NCBI RefSeq assembly: GCF_000970755.1
Contig: NZ_KQ034007.1
Span: 696,240-760,239 of the forward strand
Direction: 5' to 3'
Source of the DNA: Lactobacillus kimbladii
Lineage (GTDB): Bacteria; Bacillota; Bacilli; Lactobacillales; Lactobacillaceae
Length of the DNA stretch: 64,000 nucleotides
The notes under the pieces are model-generated. The model was given only the letters and a program-made list of their open reading frames with translations. It was not told the DNA's origin and ran no database searches. Position numbers and translations under genes: made by a program. Below, piece after piece: positions 6,927 through 17,062 of this stretch. Numbering within the stretch: the stretch's first letter is position 1; the number at the start of each line of letters is the position of its first letter.

Positions 6927-9717
6927 AATCAACTGATTTTAAAGCTTCAAGCATATCAAGGTCTTTTAATTTTTTGTTAACAATAAATCCTAGAACTATT
7001 GTAATGATACCGATAACTCCTAATGGCCACAGAAAACTTGAGACAGATAATGCCGGATTAAACATGACATTGTCAGGTGGCACCACATAAAGAATATAGC
7101 GGTAAAGCAAATCTCCTGTGAGGTAACCGACTAAAATGCCAATACCTGTTAAAAGAATAGTTTCGCGATAAATATACATCGTTACTTCATTATCGAAGAA
7201 ACCTAAAACTTTGATGGTTGAGAGTTCGCGAATTCTTTCGGCAATATTGATGTTGGTCAAATTATATTGAATTACAATTGCTAAAAGTCCGGCAACTACA
7301 ATCAAAACAACCATGATCAAGTTAAGAGATTTTACCACCACGTCAAGCTCTTGGCTAACTGCAGTGTTTTGCACCACACCTGCTACACCATTAAGAGCCA
7401 TAAATTGCGCAGCGATTTTTCTCGTGTTTTTACGAGTGGAATTTTTTAAGTTAACCAGGTATGCATTTGATGTGAACCGTTTGTTAAAAACTTTCTGGTA
7501 TTGCGTTTTGTTCATGAAGACGAAGTGTCCCATGTACATTTCAGTGATGCCAGCTACTTTCATTTTCCGAGGACGGTTATTCTTATCCGTTAAAGATATA
7601 TAGTCACCTTTGTTTACCTTGAGCAATGTTGACAAGCGTTCTGAAATAATAACCCCGTTGTTTGATAAGTGCAACGTCTGCTTAGTTTTACGATCATTTA
7701 AATGAACATAGTTCTTCAGCACTTTGCTAGAAGAAGGAGCGATTAAGGTAATATCTTGTGTATCACCAGTCTTACCAGCAGTTTTAGACATTGACTCATA
7801 GTAAATTGGTGTTTCTGACTTAATGCTGTTTTCTTTTAACTTGGTATTTAAAGTTTTGTGCTGGTGGGGTGAAATATCAGGCTTTTGGGCCACAATCATG
7901 TTGTAGTGAATGAGATCATTGAATTGCCGGTTATTCATATTAGTAATCGAATTTTTTACAGCAAAACCGGCAAAGAGCATGGTAGCGGCACCACAAACAC
8001 CAAAAATAGTCATCAGCATGCGCTTTTTATAACGAAAAATATTACGGGCAGTAACTTTATGAGTAAAGCTGAGATGGTTCCAAATAAAAGGTATTCTTTC
8101 CAGTAATATTTTAGAACCTGCTGCAGGAGGCTTAGGTAGTAGTAATGCGGCCGGTTTTTCCCTAAATTCATTTTTAGCAGTTAAGTATGCAGGCAAAACG
8201 GAACTGATCCAAGATAGTATTAGAGCAATCAGACTGATTTGCCAGTGAAAGTGTAATTCGATTGGCGGGATCGTGATGGATTTGTAATAGGCATGATAAA
8301 CAATTTGTGGCATCAAAGTGTGTCCCAAATAAATGCCCAAAATTGTGCCGATTGTACCTGAAATAAAGCCATAAGCGATGAATTTATTAATTATGACCTG
8401 ATCATTATAGCCTAGGGCTTTCATTGTACCGGAATTGATTCTTTCCTCATCAATAAAGCGGTTCATTGTAGTAAAGGTAACTAATGCCGCAACGAAGTAG
8501 AGAAAAATAGGGAATACTTTAGCTAAGTCTTCGACCACTTGTGCAACAGTTGTATAAACTAAATTACCTTCACCGCCTGGTAGCTCGCGCCGATTGTATA
8601 CGCTATAGCTTGGTAGAGCCAATTTCCGCAATTGCTTTTTAGCTTTGCTGATTTCTTCTTTGGCTCTTTTAATTTTATTATTGGCACTAGCAGATTTACG
8701 GGCAAAGATCTTTTTTTCTTGCTGCAACTTTTGCTCACCTGTAGCAATTTCTTGTTGAGCTTGTTGTAGTTGTATTTTTGCAGCTTGAGGTAAATTAGCT
8801 CCAGCATTTTCGGCCTGCGCTATTTGCGCATTTAACTTACTTTTTTGGCGGGCTAGTTGTTTTTCAGCAATATTAATTTGCTCACTAGCAGTCTGTAATT
8901 TCTGCTCTGCTTGGTGAATTTTCTTTTCTTGCGGTGCAATTTTTTTGTTAGCAGCAGACAATATTCTTTTTTGTCTTTGACTGGTGCTGTTTTTCAGAGT
9001 ATCTTGTAAAACTTTTTTATGGTGCTTAACTCTACTAGTGTAGACTTTGCCATAAGAGTCGAGGCCACGTAAGTTCTTGTATCTTAGGTTGGCCACTGTA
9101 TAAACCCTATGATTAAAAGCATTAGGACTGACTACTGCATAACCTTTAAGTTCTCCAGTACCACTGTTACTTTGCCCTAAGTTTACATTTGATAAAATTT
9201 GACTGGACCGAACGAAACCTGTGATTTTGAAGCTTTTTCGTTTTAGCAGAGTGCTTCCTAAAATATTCTTCTTCTCTGTAAAACTGATATTGTGGCCAAT
9301 TTTATATTTATGTGAATAATGATCTGCCAAAGCAATTTCATTTGTTTTTACCGGCAAACGACCTTTACGCAATTCATATTTTCCTACTGATTTTGGTTTT
9401 GAAAAAATACGAAAACTTTCTTGACTATTTTTGACGACTGTATCTGTCATGTAGCCAAATTCAACGGTTTGCAAACCTTTAGTTTGTTTTATTTTTTGTC
9501 TATCTTTTTGATCTAGACCATAATTACAGATAACAGTGAGGTCAGCTGTTTTTAGTTTTTGCGCATAGTGATTGCCGGTATCACGCATATCAGGCCCTGT
9601 CACCATTAAACCAACTAAAGCAAATGCACCAATCATCATTAACCCCATGATAGAAACAAATTGTCCCTTGGTATGTTTAATCGAGCGCCAAAAATCTTTC
9701 AGAATAACTTTATTCAT
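6925..9717 (-). CDS. FtsX/MacB-type ABC transporter permease with coiled-coil insert
   Basis: A large 930-residue membrane protein. It has an N-terminal membrane helix (about 17-39), an extracellular domain, a long Gln/Lys/Ala-rich coiled coil (roughly 248-367), a first FtsX core of three helices (about 395-520), a second extracellular domain and a final FtsX core (about 800-910). This is the architecture of large mechanotransmission-type ABC permeases, which transmit ATP-driven movement across the membrane rather than forming a channel. The partner ATPase lies 12 bases upstream. Relatives act in antimicrobial peptide defence or envelope remodelling; no two-component system adjoins it, so its cargo is open. 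Confidence 0.82.
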   Translation of the reverse strand: MNKVILKDFWRSIKHTKGQFVSIMGLMMIGAFALVGLMVTGPDMRDTGNHYAQKLKTADLTVICNYGLDQKDRQKIKQTKGLQTVEFGYMTDTVVKNSQESFRIFSKPKSVGKYELRKGRLPVKTNEIALADHYSHKYKIGHNISFTEKKNILGSTLLKRKSFKITGFVRSSQILSNVNLGQSNSGTGELKGYAVVSPNAFNHRVYTVANLRYKNLRGLDSYGKVYTSRVKHHKKVLQDTLKNSTSQRQKRILSAANKKIAPQEKKIHQAEQKLQTASEQINIAEKQLARQKSKLNAQIAQAENAGANLPQAAKIQLQQAQQEIATGEQKLQQEKKIFARKSASANNKIKRAKEEISKAKKQLRKLALPSYSVYNRRELPGGEGNLVYTTVAQVVEDLAKVFPIFLYFVAALVTFTTMNRFIDEERINSGTMKALGYNDQVIINKFIAYGFISGTIGTILGIYLGHTLMPQIVYHAYYKSITIPPIELHFHWQISLIALILSWISSVLPAYLTAKNEFREKPAALLLPKPPAAGSKILLERIPFIWNHLSFTHKVTARNIFRYKKRMLMTIFGVCGAATMLFAGFAVKNSITNMNNRQFNDLIHYNMIVAQKPDISPHQHKTLNTKLKENSIKSETPIYYESMSKTAGKTGDTQDITLIAPSSSKVLKNYVHLNDRKTKQTLHLSNNGVIISERLSTLLKVNKGDYISLTDKNNRPRKMKVAGITEMYMGHFVFMNKTQYQKVFNKRFTSNAYLVNLKNSTRKNTRKIAAQFMALNGVAGVVQNTAVSQELDVVVKSLNLIMVVLIVVAGLLAIVIQYNLTNINIAERIRELSTIKVLGFFDNEVTMYIYRETILLTGIGILVGYLTGDLLYRYILYVVPPDNVMFNPALSVSSFLWPLGVIGIITIVLGFIVNKKLKDLDMLEALKSVD

Positions 9718-9729
9718 GATTAGCCTTTT

Positions 9730-10431
9730 CTACCATTTAACACTGGCAACATCTGCCGGATTCGTGTTCTCTTCAATTTGAGTAACTTTGCCGTCATGAA
9801 AGTGAATCACACGGTTAGCAAGAGGAGCTAAAGCACTATTATGAGTAACTATCACTACTGTAGTACCATTGTCACGACTCATGTTGATAATGGTTTGCAA
9901 AACGCTTTTTCCAGTTTGATAATCAAGTGCACCTGTTGGTTCATCACAAAGTAAAATTTTGGGGTTCTTGGCAATTGCCCGAGCAATTGCCACTCTTTGT
10001 TGTTCACCACCTGAAAGTTCTGCAGGAAAATTATTAATGCGGTTTTTAAGACCAACATCTATCAAAGTTTTGACCGGATCGAGTGCATCTGGAACTATTT
10101 CCGATGCCAATTCTACGTTTTCTCTTGCTGTTAGGTTTTGAATTAAATTATAAAATTGAAAAACAAAACCAATGTCAGTGCGGCGATAGCCAGTTAATTG
10201 TCTTTTATTGTATTTGGCAATATTTTTGCCATCAATAATAACATCCCCGGAACTATTAGTATCCATTCCGCCCAAAATATTTAAAATCGTGGATTTACCT
10301 GCTCCTGATGCACCTAAAATAATAGCCAATTCACCTTTTTCCACGGTAAAACTGACATCATTATTGGCTAATATTTCAGTATCTCCAGTTTGATAGCGTT
10401 TGTAGTTGTGTCTTACGTCAATATAACTCAT
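9730..10431 (-). CDS. ABC transporter ATPase, LolD/MacB-type
   Basis: A 233-residue ATPase with Walker [10 protein letters not shown], the Q-loop region QFYNLI, signature LSGGEQQRV and Walker [12 protein letters not shown], ending in a switch histidine (VTHN). The CDEPTGALD form is diagnostic of the MacB/LolD/FtsE branch, which drives FtsX-type permeases. It starts at ATG 10431 after AAGGA and is the first gene of a two-gene operon with the large FtsX permease. Its job is to energise that permease. Confidence 0.88.
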   Translation of the reverse strand: MSYIDVRHNYKRYQTGDTEILANNDVSFTVEKGELAIILGASGAGKSTILNILGGMDTNSSGDVIIDGKNIAKYNKRQLTGYRRTDIGFVFQFYNLIQNLTARENVELASEIVPDALDPVKTLIDVGLKNRINNFPAELSGGEQQRVAIARAIAKNPKILLCDEPTGALDYQTGKSVLQTIINMSRDNGTTVVIVTHNSALAPLANRVIHFHDGKVTQIEENTNPADVASVKW

Positions 10432-10477
10432 GAAAATCTGTCCTTATTGATTTTAAAATAACTGATATAAACTTATT

Positions 10478-11290
10478 TTAATCTAGAAAACTTTCTAATA
10501 CTTGTAAAACGCCCATGTCATTATTTGATGGTGCTTCATATTTTGCAATCTTTTTAAGTTTTTCATGACCGTTTTTCATCGCATAACTGTACCCAGCCAA
10601 TTCAATCATTTCACGGTCATTCATGCCATCTCCAAACGCTATGAGTTCTTCTGGCTTAACATTAAAATACCTCAAAAAATATTTAATGCCTTGCCCTTTA
10701 TTAACATTGTTGGGCATAACGTCAATATTATCGAAACCACTGGTAGTACAGTGAATATGTTCAGGGTTTGTTTGATTGAACTTTTTTTCTAGTTCGCCAG
10801 CGAGCTTGGAAGAACAGTTTAGAGTTAGCTTTGTTAAACTATCGCTTGTAGGGATATCAACTAATTTTGCAATTTCGACTACATTGGGGTAAAAGAAATG
10901 CATCATATTTTTGAATTGAGTCGGGGCTTTTTTGTTAATATAAGAATGATCTAACCCACTAGCAGCAATATGTACTTGTGGATAATTATTTTCAATAAAA
11001 CTGATCAGTTTAATACCCGTTTTATAGGTAAAAACGTGACGAACAATTATTTTATTGTCTTGAGTGAGAATTGAACCATTATCAGCTACAATATCAATTC
11101 TGTCCAAGAAATCAAAGAAATCTTGGCGCAACCGTGATAATGGTCTGCCACTGGAAACAATAAAATGAACGTGGTGTTGCCTCAATTTAGTTAAAACTTT
11201 TTCAAAGCGTTGATGATCATATTGTTTGTCATCATTTTCAAAAGTACCGTCCATGTCTACTGCTACAGCTTTAAAGGGAATATGTGTCAT
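10478..11290 (-). CDS. Cof-type HAD-IIB sugar-phosphate phosphatase
   Basis: A 270-residue cytosolic hydrolase of the haloacid dehalogenase superfamily, Cof subfamily. Motif I is DMDGTF near residues 12-17 (nucleophile and acid/base Asp), motif II is SSGRP, a Lys motif III precedes it in the cap-core junction, and motif IV is FGDGMNDREM (Mg-binding acids). Family members dephosphorylate sugar phosphates, flavin or pyridoxal phosphates with loose specificity. It starts at ATG 11290 behind AGGAGATT. It lies downstream of the amino acid permease terminator and probably forms its own unit. Confidence 0.85.
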   Translation of the reverse strand: MTHIPFKAVAVDMDGTFENDDKQYDHQRFEKVLTKLRQHHVHFIVSSGRPLSRLRQDFFDFLDRIDIVADNGSILTQDNKIIVRHVFTYKTGIKLISFIENNYPQVHIAASGLDHSYINKKAPTQFKNMMHFFYPNVVEIAKLVDIPTSDSLTKLTLNCSSKLAGELEKKFNQTNPEHIHCTTSGFDNIDVMPNNVNKGQGIKYFLRYFNVKPEELIAFGDGMNDREMIELAGYSYAMKNGHEKLKKIAKYEAPSNNDMGVLQVLESFLD

Positions 11291-11386
11291 TTTAATCTCC
11301 TTAATATAAGTTCTCAGGTATATTATATAGTAATTATTGTCAGGTTTAACTCCAGATATTCATTAATTTAAAAGCAAAATAAAAGC

Positions 11387-11422
11387 AAAAGCAGAAATGT
11401 TATTAGCAACATTCCTGCTTTT
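11387..11422 (-). terminator. Terminator of the amino acid permease gene
   Basis: A 15-bp stem with one mismatch (AAAAGCAGAAATGTT with AACATTCCTGCTTTT) is followed on the minus strand by a T-rich tract. Confidence 0.75.
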
Positions 11423-11430
11423 ATCTATAT

Positions 11431-13089
11431 TTATTTAGTTGTAATGGGTTTTCTTTTGCCAACTAGCCAGCAGATTAAAATTGCGAATACTGTTTCGATA
11501 AGAATCAAAAAGATATTTATACCAATTTTTACCTGACCAAAATTAATGACCGCATTATTAAATAAAGCATTTTTTTCGCCTAAATAAAGGTCAAAGATAA
11601 TTGAACCAATGATTAAGATGAACATAGTGATCCACTGTTTGCGGTTAAATGCAATGCCATACTCTTCTTCACGACGTCTGATGCTTGGTAATATCACACC
11701 TAAGCCAATTAAAACAATAATGGCAATTATGTTGATGATTAGTTCATACCACCAATAACCGCTGAATTTTTTTATATCTTGTGGTGCAATGCCTAAGATA
11801 GTAGCTGCAGCAGTAACTATTAATAAAAATAGTCCAGCCAGATATCCTAATTTATCATTTTTAATAAAGACATAGTCTGAAGTAAACTTTTTAGAGTTTT
11901 TCCTAATTTGCATGAAGGAGAAAAATATCCAGCAAGTTACTCCCGGTGAGATGATGCCATTCAGGTTTAGCAGCCAATTGAAAATGTCGTTCATGTCTGG
12001 TAAAAAGATACCTAAGAGCATGATAAATGCCGATAAAGAAACGGTTAATACGTAACCATTGATCGGCAGACCATTTTTATCTTTTTTCTGTAAAAATTTA
12101 GGCATGTACTTATCACCAGTATCGGAAATAAGCATTCTGGTCATCGCGTCAAGTAGTACTGCTAATAAAGCAGCGTTGTAGAAAACAGAAGTCCAAGCCC
12201 AGACATAAAGCAAAGTTTTGCCTAAGCCGTATTGGTGTCCGACCATGTCAAATACGTAATAAGCTCCGTTCATTTTTAAATCGTTGGGAATATGATAACT
12301 GTTAAAATATATTCCCAGTGCAAATGAACCAAAAACTGTTAAAAAAATAGTCATTAAAGCAAGTGCAATCATTGCTTTAGGAAAATCAGACTTAGGCTTT
12401 TTCATTTTGGTCACATAAGGAGCAACCAGTTCACAGCCATTTAAGGCATAAATGAGCATTGCGATAGTTGTCCAATAATGCATGTCAAATTTGGGAATTA
12501 ATGTCCGCCAGGTAAACGGTTGGGTAGCCATATGACCTCCTGATTTTGCCAGTCCTAGAAATGCCAGGAAAACAAACATCAAGGTCATAATAAGCATGAG
12601 GCCACCGCCAATAGTAGATAAAACTTCCATTGAGTGCGAAAAGTAATGTTCAACAATAATGAAAATAATAAACATGGCAAATGTCATTAACGCAAATTTT
12701 GTGTTAGAAATTTGGCTTTGAAACTTTTCCGAACCTGTCAGTGCCCAACCAATGTCAACTATAATTTCATTAGCAGAATCAACCGCATAGGGAATGGAAG
12801 CAGCCCAGTAAGTCCAGGCTGTAAAATATCCCAGAAATTCGCCATTAGTTCCACGAACCCAAGAAGATAAACCGCCACCTTCACTGTTGAAAACAGATCC
12901 CAGTTGCCCAACCATTAAAGAATAAGGAATAACATAGAATAAACACATGATAATCCATGAAGTAACAACTGGCATTCCTTGGTTTTGGAAGTTGTACATT
13001 ATATCGTCTAACCCAATAACGGTACAAAAAGCCATCAAGGTTAAAACGGGCCAAGAAATATATTTTTTATTTGCATTTATTTCTTCCAC
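11431..13089 (-). CDS. yjeM: APC-superfamily amino acid permease, YjeM-like
   Basis: A 552-residue transporter with about twelve to fourteen membrane helices. It opens with the APC substrate-binding region of helix 1 (MAFCTVIGLDDIMYNF) and carries EGGGLSSWV in helix 3. The overall length and the WVRGTNGEFLGYFTAWTYW region match the YjeM group of amino acid:H+ symporters or exchangers, whose substrate is not established. It starts at GTG 13089 behind AAGGAG. It is monocistronic, between its own terminator and a divergent promoter region shared with yebC. Confidence 0.78.
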   Translation of the reverse strand: MEEINANKKYISWPVLTLMAFCTVIGLDDIMYNFQNQGMPVVTSWIIMCLFYVIPYSLMVGQLGSVFNSEGGGLSSWVRGTNGEFLGYFTAWTYWAASIPYAVDSANEIIVDIGWALTGSEKFQSQISNTKFALMTFAMFIIFIIVEHYFSHSMEVLSTIGGGLMLIMTLMFVFLAFLGLAKSGGHMATQPFTWRTLIPKFDMHYWTTIAMLIYALNGCELVAPYVTKMKKPKSDFPKAMIALALMTIFLTVFGSFALGIYFNSYHIPNDLKMNGAYYVFDMVGHQYGLGKTLLYVWAWTSVFYNAALLAVLLDAMTRMLISDTGDKYMPKFLQKKDKNGLPINGYVLTVSLSAFIMLLGIFLPDMNDIFNWLLNLNGIISPGVTCWIFFSFMQIRKNSKKFTSDYVFIKNDKLGYLAGLFLLIVTAAATILGIAPQDIKKFSGYWWYELIINIIAIIVLIGLGVILPSIRRREEEYGIAFNRKQWITMFILIIGSIIFDLYLGEKNALFNNAVINFGQVKIGINIFLILIETVFAILICWLVGKRKPITTK

Positions 13090-13228
13090 TAAAGTTCTCT
13101 CCTTTGAAAAACAACTAATGTTTTTATTTTACTAATTAAATAAAAAGATGACCAGAGGCTAGAGAAACTTATTTTAATGAAAGCACATTCATATTTAATT
13201 AAAAAAGCAGGAGAAATAGTTGCTTGTA

Positions 13229-13257
13229 TTGAAATTTATGGTCCTGTGCGGTAAGAT
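13229..13257 (+). promoter_or_regulatory. Promoter of yebC
   Basis: The -35 TTGAAA (13229-13234), a 17-base spacer and the -10 TAAGAT (13252-13257) lie 40 bases upstream of the yebC start. Confidence 0.6.
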
Positions 13258-13296
13258 AATAACGTTAATGATAAGAAAAGAAAGAAGGATTCTTAA

Positions 13297-14025
13297 ATGT
13301 CAGGACACTCAAAATGGCACAATATTCAAGGCCGCAAGAATGCACAAGACGCAAAGAGGGGTAAGATTTTCCAAAAATTATCTCGTGAAATTTACATGGC
13401 TGCAAAGAATGGTGGTCCTGACCCTTCCGGAAATCCTAACTTGCGCATGGTAATGGACAAGGCCCATGCTAACAATATGCCTAAGTCAAATATTGACCGT
13501 GCTATTAAAAAGGCAGAAGGCAATTCAGAAGAACATTATGATGAAATTACTTATGAGGGTTATGCACCAGGTGGTGTGGCTATCTTTGTTGAAGCACTGA
13601 CTGATAATAAGAACCGGACAGCTTCTGCAGTTAGAGTAGCGTTTACTCGTAATGGTGGTTCTTTAGGAGCAACTGGTTCTGTTGCTTATATGTTCAATCG
13701 TAAAGGTTATATTGTCATTGATCGCACAACCACTGATGCTGATGAAGATCAGATGTTACTTGACGTTATGGATGCTGGTGGAGATGACTTGCAAACTAGC
13801 GATGATGCTTATGAAATTTATACAGATCCGAAACAATTTGCACAAGTTCGGGATGCACTTGAAAAAGATGGTTATAAATTAGCCAATGCAGAGTTGACAA
13901 TGATACCTGAAAATACCACGCCTGTGCCAGATGACAAAAAAGAGCAATTTGACCATTTAGTTGATGCTCTAGAAGATGACGATGACGTTCAGAATGTCTA
14001 TACGGCTGCAGCTGACGAAGAATAA
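13297..14025 (+). CDS. yebC: YebC/PmpR-family protein
   Basis: A 242-residue member of the YebC/TACO1 family. It starts with the diagnostic [14 protein letters not shown] and continues with [15 protein letters not shown], a near-universal signature, followed by the acidic second and third domains (many Asp/Glu near the C-terminus). YebC proteins have been described as transcription regulators and, more recently, as translation factors that relieve ribosome stalling on proline-rich or other difficult stretches. It is monocistronic, with its own promoter and terminator. In lactobacilli it commonly precedes comG, as here. Confidence 0.95.
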   Translation: MSGHSKWHNIQGRKNAQDAKRGKIFQKLSREIYMAAKNGGPDPSGNPNLRMVMDKAHANNMPKSNIDRAIKKAEGNSEEHYDEITYEGYAPGGVAIFVEALTDNKNRTASAVRVAFTRNGGSLGATGSVAYMFNRKGYIVIDRTTTDADEDQMLLDVMDAGGDDLQTSDDAYEIYTDPKQFAQVRDALEKDGYKLANAELTMIPENTTPVPDDKKEQFDHLVDALEDDDDVQNVYTAAADEE

Positions 14026-14049
14026 GAAAATATTTATTTAATTTAATGG

Positions 14050-14092
14050 GTTCTCTAGAATCGAAAATTCGATTTTAGAGAATTTTTTATGT
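14050..14092 (+). terminator. Terminator of yebC
   Basis: The hairpin TTCTCTAGAATCGA...TCGATTTTAGAGAA has a small internal bulge and is followed by TTTTTT. Confidence 0.8.
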
Positions 14093-14357
14093 CTAAAATT
14101 ATTTTTTAATTTTTCTGCCTTGTCTTCTTTCATAAGTATGTTTTTAAATCGTATTATGAATGAGTATTTAATGAGTAAAAGCAGCACTAACGTACGGCTT
14201 TTTTGTTTGAGTAAATAAAATTTAATCAAAGCCTGAATAATTTCTGATATCTATTTTATAAATTTAATTGTGAAGATTTCCAGTCTTTTTTAAATATATC
14301 TGAAAAAAATTTGCTTTTTTGCGTAATTAATTATGGTAGCAAGGAAAGGAGGTTTTT
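14093..14357. other. AT-rich intergenic region upstream of comG
   Basis: About 265 bases with no credible gene between the yebC terminator and comGA. A minus-strand open frame here (14038-14229) runs through the terminator and is low-complexity. The comGA ribosome site AAAGGAGG lies at the end. I could not recognise a convincing competence sigma-factor box. Confidence 0.5.
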
Positions 14358-15332
14358 ATGAAAATCAAAGCAGCTGTTAATTCTTTAATTGAAGATGCGA
14401 TAAATGAGCATGCGAGCGACATTTTCTTTTTAATAGTTGGTGATAATTTAGTTGTTAAATTTCGCACAATAACTGGCTTAGAAAATCAAGCTGAATATTC
14501 CATAAATGAAGGCAAAGAAATGATCAATTTTTTGAAATTTGCTGCTCAAATGGATATTGCCGAACATCGCAGGCCACAGGTAGGAGCTTTTGAGTATCAT
14601 TTTCATGATCAAATATATTATCTGCGTTTATCCAGTATTGGAGACTTTAATGACTGTGAATCACTGGTAATTAGAATTATTTATCAAATAAATACAGGTG
14701 AATATTTTTTTGATGAGCAAATAGAAATTCTGAAAACTTTGGCGCATCAAAGAGGATTAATAGTCACTAGTGGTCCAACTGGCTCTGGTAAGACTACAAC
14801 TATGTATAACTTGGCCAAAATGATTGGTCAGAATCAGATGGTCATGACAATTGAAGATCCAGTGGAAATACATGAAATAAATTTTTTGCAAACGCAGGTT
14901 AATCTCACGGCAGAAATTACATATTCCAGGTTGCTTGAAGCAGCTTTGCGCCATAGACCAGATATTTTAATAATTGGTGAAATTAGAAATGCGATAACGG
15001 CAAGGCTTGCAGTAGATGCTGCTTTAAGTGGTCATCTTGTTTTAGCAACTGTCCATGCTAAAAGTACTTTGCAGACCATTTCGAGATTAGAAAGTCTGCA
15101 GATTAACACGGCGGATCTCTATAACTGTTTGACCGCAGTCAGTTATCAACGACTATTGCCAACTGATAAAGGTTTTGCCTGCTTAATGGACATTGATTGT
15201 GGAAGCCAATTACGAGCGGACATAAGCAAGCATAAGCGAGGTGATTATGTTAATTGGCACCAAAATATGGTCAAGCTAAAGGAGAGGAATCAAATTAGTG
15301 AACAGGTCTTTGAAAAATTTCAGGCAGGATAA
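14358..15332 (+). CDS. comGA: Competence pilus assembly ATPase ComGA
   Basis: A 324-residue GspE/PilB-type hexameric ATPase that powers assembly of the DNA-uptake pilus. Walker A is GPTGSGKT (139-146), the Asp box IEDPVE follows, then Walker B ILIIGE (203-208) and the His box TVHA (231-234). The long N-terminal domains of Gram-negative PilB are absent, as usual for ComGA. It starts at ATG 14358 behind AAAGGAGG. It is the first gene of a seven-gene operon; comGB starts within its last 35 bases. Confidence 0.93.
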   Translation: MKIKAAVNSLIEDAINEHASDIFFLIVGDNLVVKFRTITGLENQAEYSINEGKEMINFLKFAAQMDIAEHRRPQVGAFEYHFHDQIYYLRLSSIGDFNDCESLVIRIIYQINTGEYFFDEQIEILKTLAHQRGLIVTSGPTGSGKTTTMYNLAKMIGQNQMVMTIEDPVEIHEINFLQTQVNLTAEITYSRLLEAALRHRPDILIIGEIRNAITARLAVDAALSGHLVLATVHAKSTLQTISRLESLQINTADLYNCLTAVSYQRLLPTDKGFACLMDIDCGSQLRADISKHKRGDYVNWHQNMVKLKERNQISEQVFEKFQAG

Positions 15333-16302
15333 ATTATCAAATAAAGAGCGCTTAGAATTTCTTGAATATTTACAAAATAGTTTGTCAAATGGCTTTTCAT
15401 TAAATACGAGTTTGGAAATGATGCCAATAATATGGCCTCAAAAGAAAATTTTATTTAATAGTTTGAGTAAAAGAATTCAGTCTGGAAAGAAATTAAGTTC
15501 TGAAATGTTGAATTTGGGCTTTCCCAAGACTATTGCTACTCAGATTGAGCTATCGATGGTACAGGGAAACCTAATTGAATGTTTAACCCAAATTGCAACT
15601 CTTACTCGTTTGAAACATGAGCAAATAAAAAAGTTGAAATCTGAAATGACATACCCTTTTATTTTAGTGTTAATGATGATTTTTCTTCTATTATTTATGC
15701 AGACTTTTGTATCTAATCAGTTTGCTGAAACAGGTGAACATACTGGAGACTATCTGCTATTGCTTTTATTAATTTTGAGTTTAGGCTTAGTTTATTTTAT
15801 GAGCAGAATACTTCTGCTACTAAGAAAACAAGATTATCGCTCTTTGAAGAGACTTAGTGGCTTTCCAATTATCGGGCCGTTAATTCAAATTTATGTGAAA
15901 TATATCCTGATCTATGATACCGGACTACTACTAGCTAGTGGTTTTTCCTTACAAAAAATTTGTGACTATTCAGCCATGCAAGTTAAGGGATCTTTACAAC
16001 AATATGTAGGGAAAAAAGTCGGTAGACAGCTGTCTCAGGGGATGAATCCTGAAGAAATCATAGAAAAAGAGCAATTTTTACCTAATGAAATTTTATTGCT
16101 GTTAAAAGCCGGAGCAACAAGAGATGACTTGAGTAAAAAGTTTTTATTATTAGGACGTTCTTTTTTTAATGATTTAACACAAAAGATTGAGAAATTAATA
16201 GTAAATGTTCAACCCATTTGTTTTATTTTAATCGGTTTATGCATTATTGGATTATATTTGAAACTTTTATTGCCAATGTATGCAATGATGCAAGAAATAT
16301 AG
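15298..16302 (+). CDS. comGB: Competence pilus platform protein ComGB
   Basis: A 334-residue GspF/PilC-family inner-membrane platform protein. It has two T2SSF domains, each with a cytoplasmic helical bundle and hydrophobic segments near residues 115-140, 148-172 and 302-328. It starts at GTG 15298, overlapping comGA by 35 bases, with an AAAGGAGAGG ribosome site about ten bases before. It anchors pilin polymerisation driven by ComGA. Confidence 0.92.
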   Translation: MNRSLKNFRQDKLSNKERLEFLEYLQNSLSNGFSLNTSLEMMPIIWPQKKILFNSLSKRIQSGKKLSSEMLNLGFPKTIATQIELSMVQGNLIECLTQIATLTRLKHEQIKKLKSEMTYPFILVLMMIFLLLFMQTFVSNQFAETGEHTGDYLLLLLLILSLGLVYFMSRILLLLRKQDYRSLKRLSGFPIIGPLIQIYVKYILIYDTGLLLASGFSLQKICDYSAMQVKGSLQQYVGKKVGRQLSQGMNPEEIIEKEQFLPNEILLLLKAGATRDDLSKKFLLLGRSFFNDLTQKIEKLIVNVQPICFILIGLCIIGLYLKLLLPMYAMMQEI

Positions 16303-16311
16303 GAGGAAAAA

Positions 16312-16650
16312 ATGAAAAACATTTTGACAAAATTTGCACCTAAGAAACGCAAGGTAAAAGGGTTTACTTTAATTGAAATGGTAGTAGTGGTTGCAATTAT
16401 AGTTATGTTGCTTATAATCATTGCACCAAATTTAACAAAGCAAAAAAATAGTGCTAAAGAAAGGACTAATGATGCTTTTAAAACAACCTTGCAAACTCAA
16501 GCTACACTTTACGAAGATGACAAAGATCGTAATGGTAAAGAAATTAATTTTCAAAATATGTTTGATGATGGCTATTTAACTAAAAAACAATTTACAAAGT
16601 CTAAAAACTATACGGTTACTGATGGTGTAGTTGAAAGAAATGCTAAATAA
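16312..16650 (+). CDS. comGC: Major competence pilin ComGC
   Basis: A 112-residue prepilin. The class III signal is K16-G17|F18-T-L-I-E22, so prepilin peptidase should cut after Gly17 and methylate Phe18; Glu22 is the conserved +5 glutamate. A hydrophobic helix (18-40) follows and then a Lys/Asp-rich globular part. The length is normal for ComGC. It starts at ATG 16312 behind AGGAGG. It forms the main shaft of the DNA-uptake pilus. Confidence 0.93.
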   Translation: MKNILTKFAPKKRKVKGFTLIEMVVVVAIIVMLLIIIAPNLTKQKNSAKERTNDAFKTTLQTQATLYEDDKDRNGKEINFQNMFDDGYLTKKQFTKSKNYTVTDGVVERNAK

Positions 16651-17062
16651 GTTCAAATTACAGGGTTTTACTCTAGTTGAAATGGTTGTTACCCTCACTA
16701 TTACGCTTGGTTTAGCTGGTTTAGGTGCTCTAAAAATAAATGAATATAGAGAAAAACTAATACTTGAAAATACAGTTAAAGAAATTAAGAGCTCTATTGA
16801 ACATGCAGCAAGAAGATCAGCAATACAAAATCGCACAAGTATAGTTAGATATTATCCTTCTTTAAAAGAAATAATAATTACCGGAGGAAAAAAGCCGCAG
16901 ATAATAAAAATAGAACCACAAATAAGTATAAGCAACTTAAGCCTATTGAAAATTTCAATTAGTGGTTCATTACCACCACACACAATCACTGTTAGTAACC
17001 ATCAAGATACTCGAAGAGTGAAGCTGCAAATGACCTGGGGACGAGCAATTGATGACAAATAG
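16640..17062 (+). CDS. comGD: Minor competence pseudopilin ComGD
   Basis: A pseudopilin of about 140 residues with the processing motif QGFTLVEMVVTL near the N-terminus (G9|F10 from the ATG start) and a single N-terminal helix. The frame is open from TTG 16631 inside comGC; I prefer ATG 16640, which leaves an 11-base overlap with comGC. It is one of the minor pilins that prime assembly. Identity follows from order and motif, since minor pilins diverge quickly. Confidence 0.85.
   Translation: MLNKFKLQGFTLVEMVVTLTITLGLAGLGALKINEYREKLILENTVKEIKSSIEHAARRSAIQNRTSIVRYYPSLKEIIITGGKKPQIIKIEPQISISNLSLLKISISGSLPPHTITVSNHQDTRRVKLQMTWGRAIDDK

Noticed and set aside
8559-8807. Lys-rich second frame within the FtsX-type permease
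   Set aside because: Frame shadow of the coiled-coil coding region; repeated codons produce the Lys-rich translation.
13297-14025. Alternative frames inside yebC (13220-13453 and 13682-13882)
   Set aside because: YebC itself is unambiguous and uses the third-position pattern of its frame.
14038-14229. Minus-strand open frame of 63 codons between yebC and comGA
   Set aside because: It runs through the yebC terminator, is low-complexity Leu/Lys/Ile, and has no ribosome site of note.
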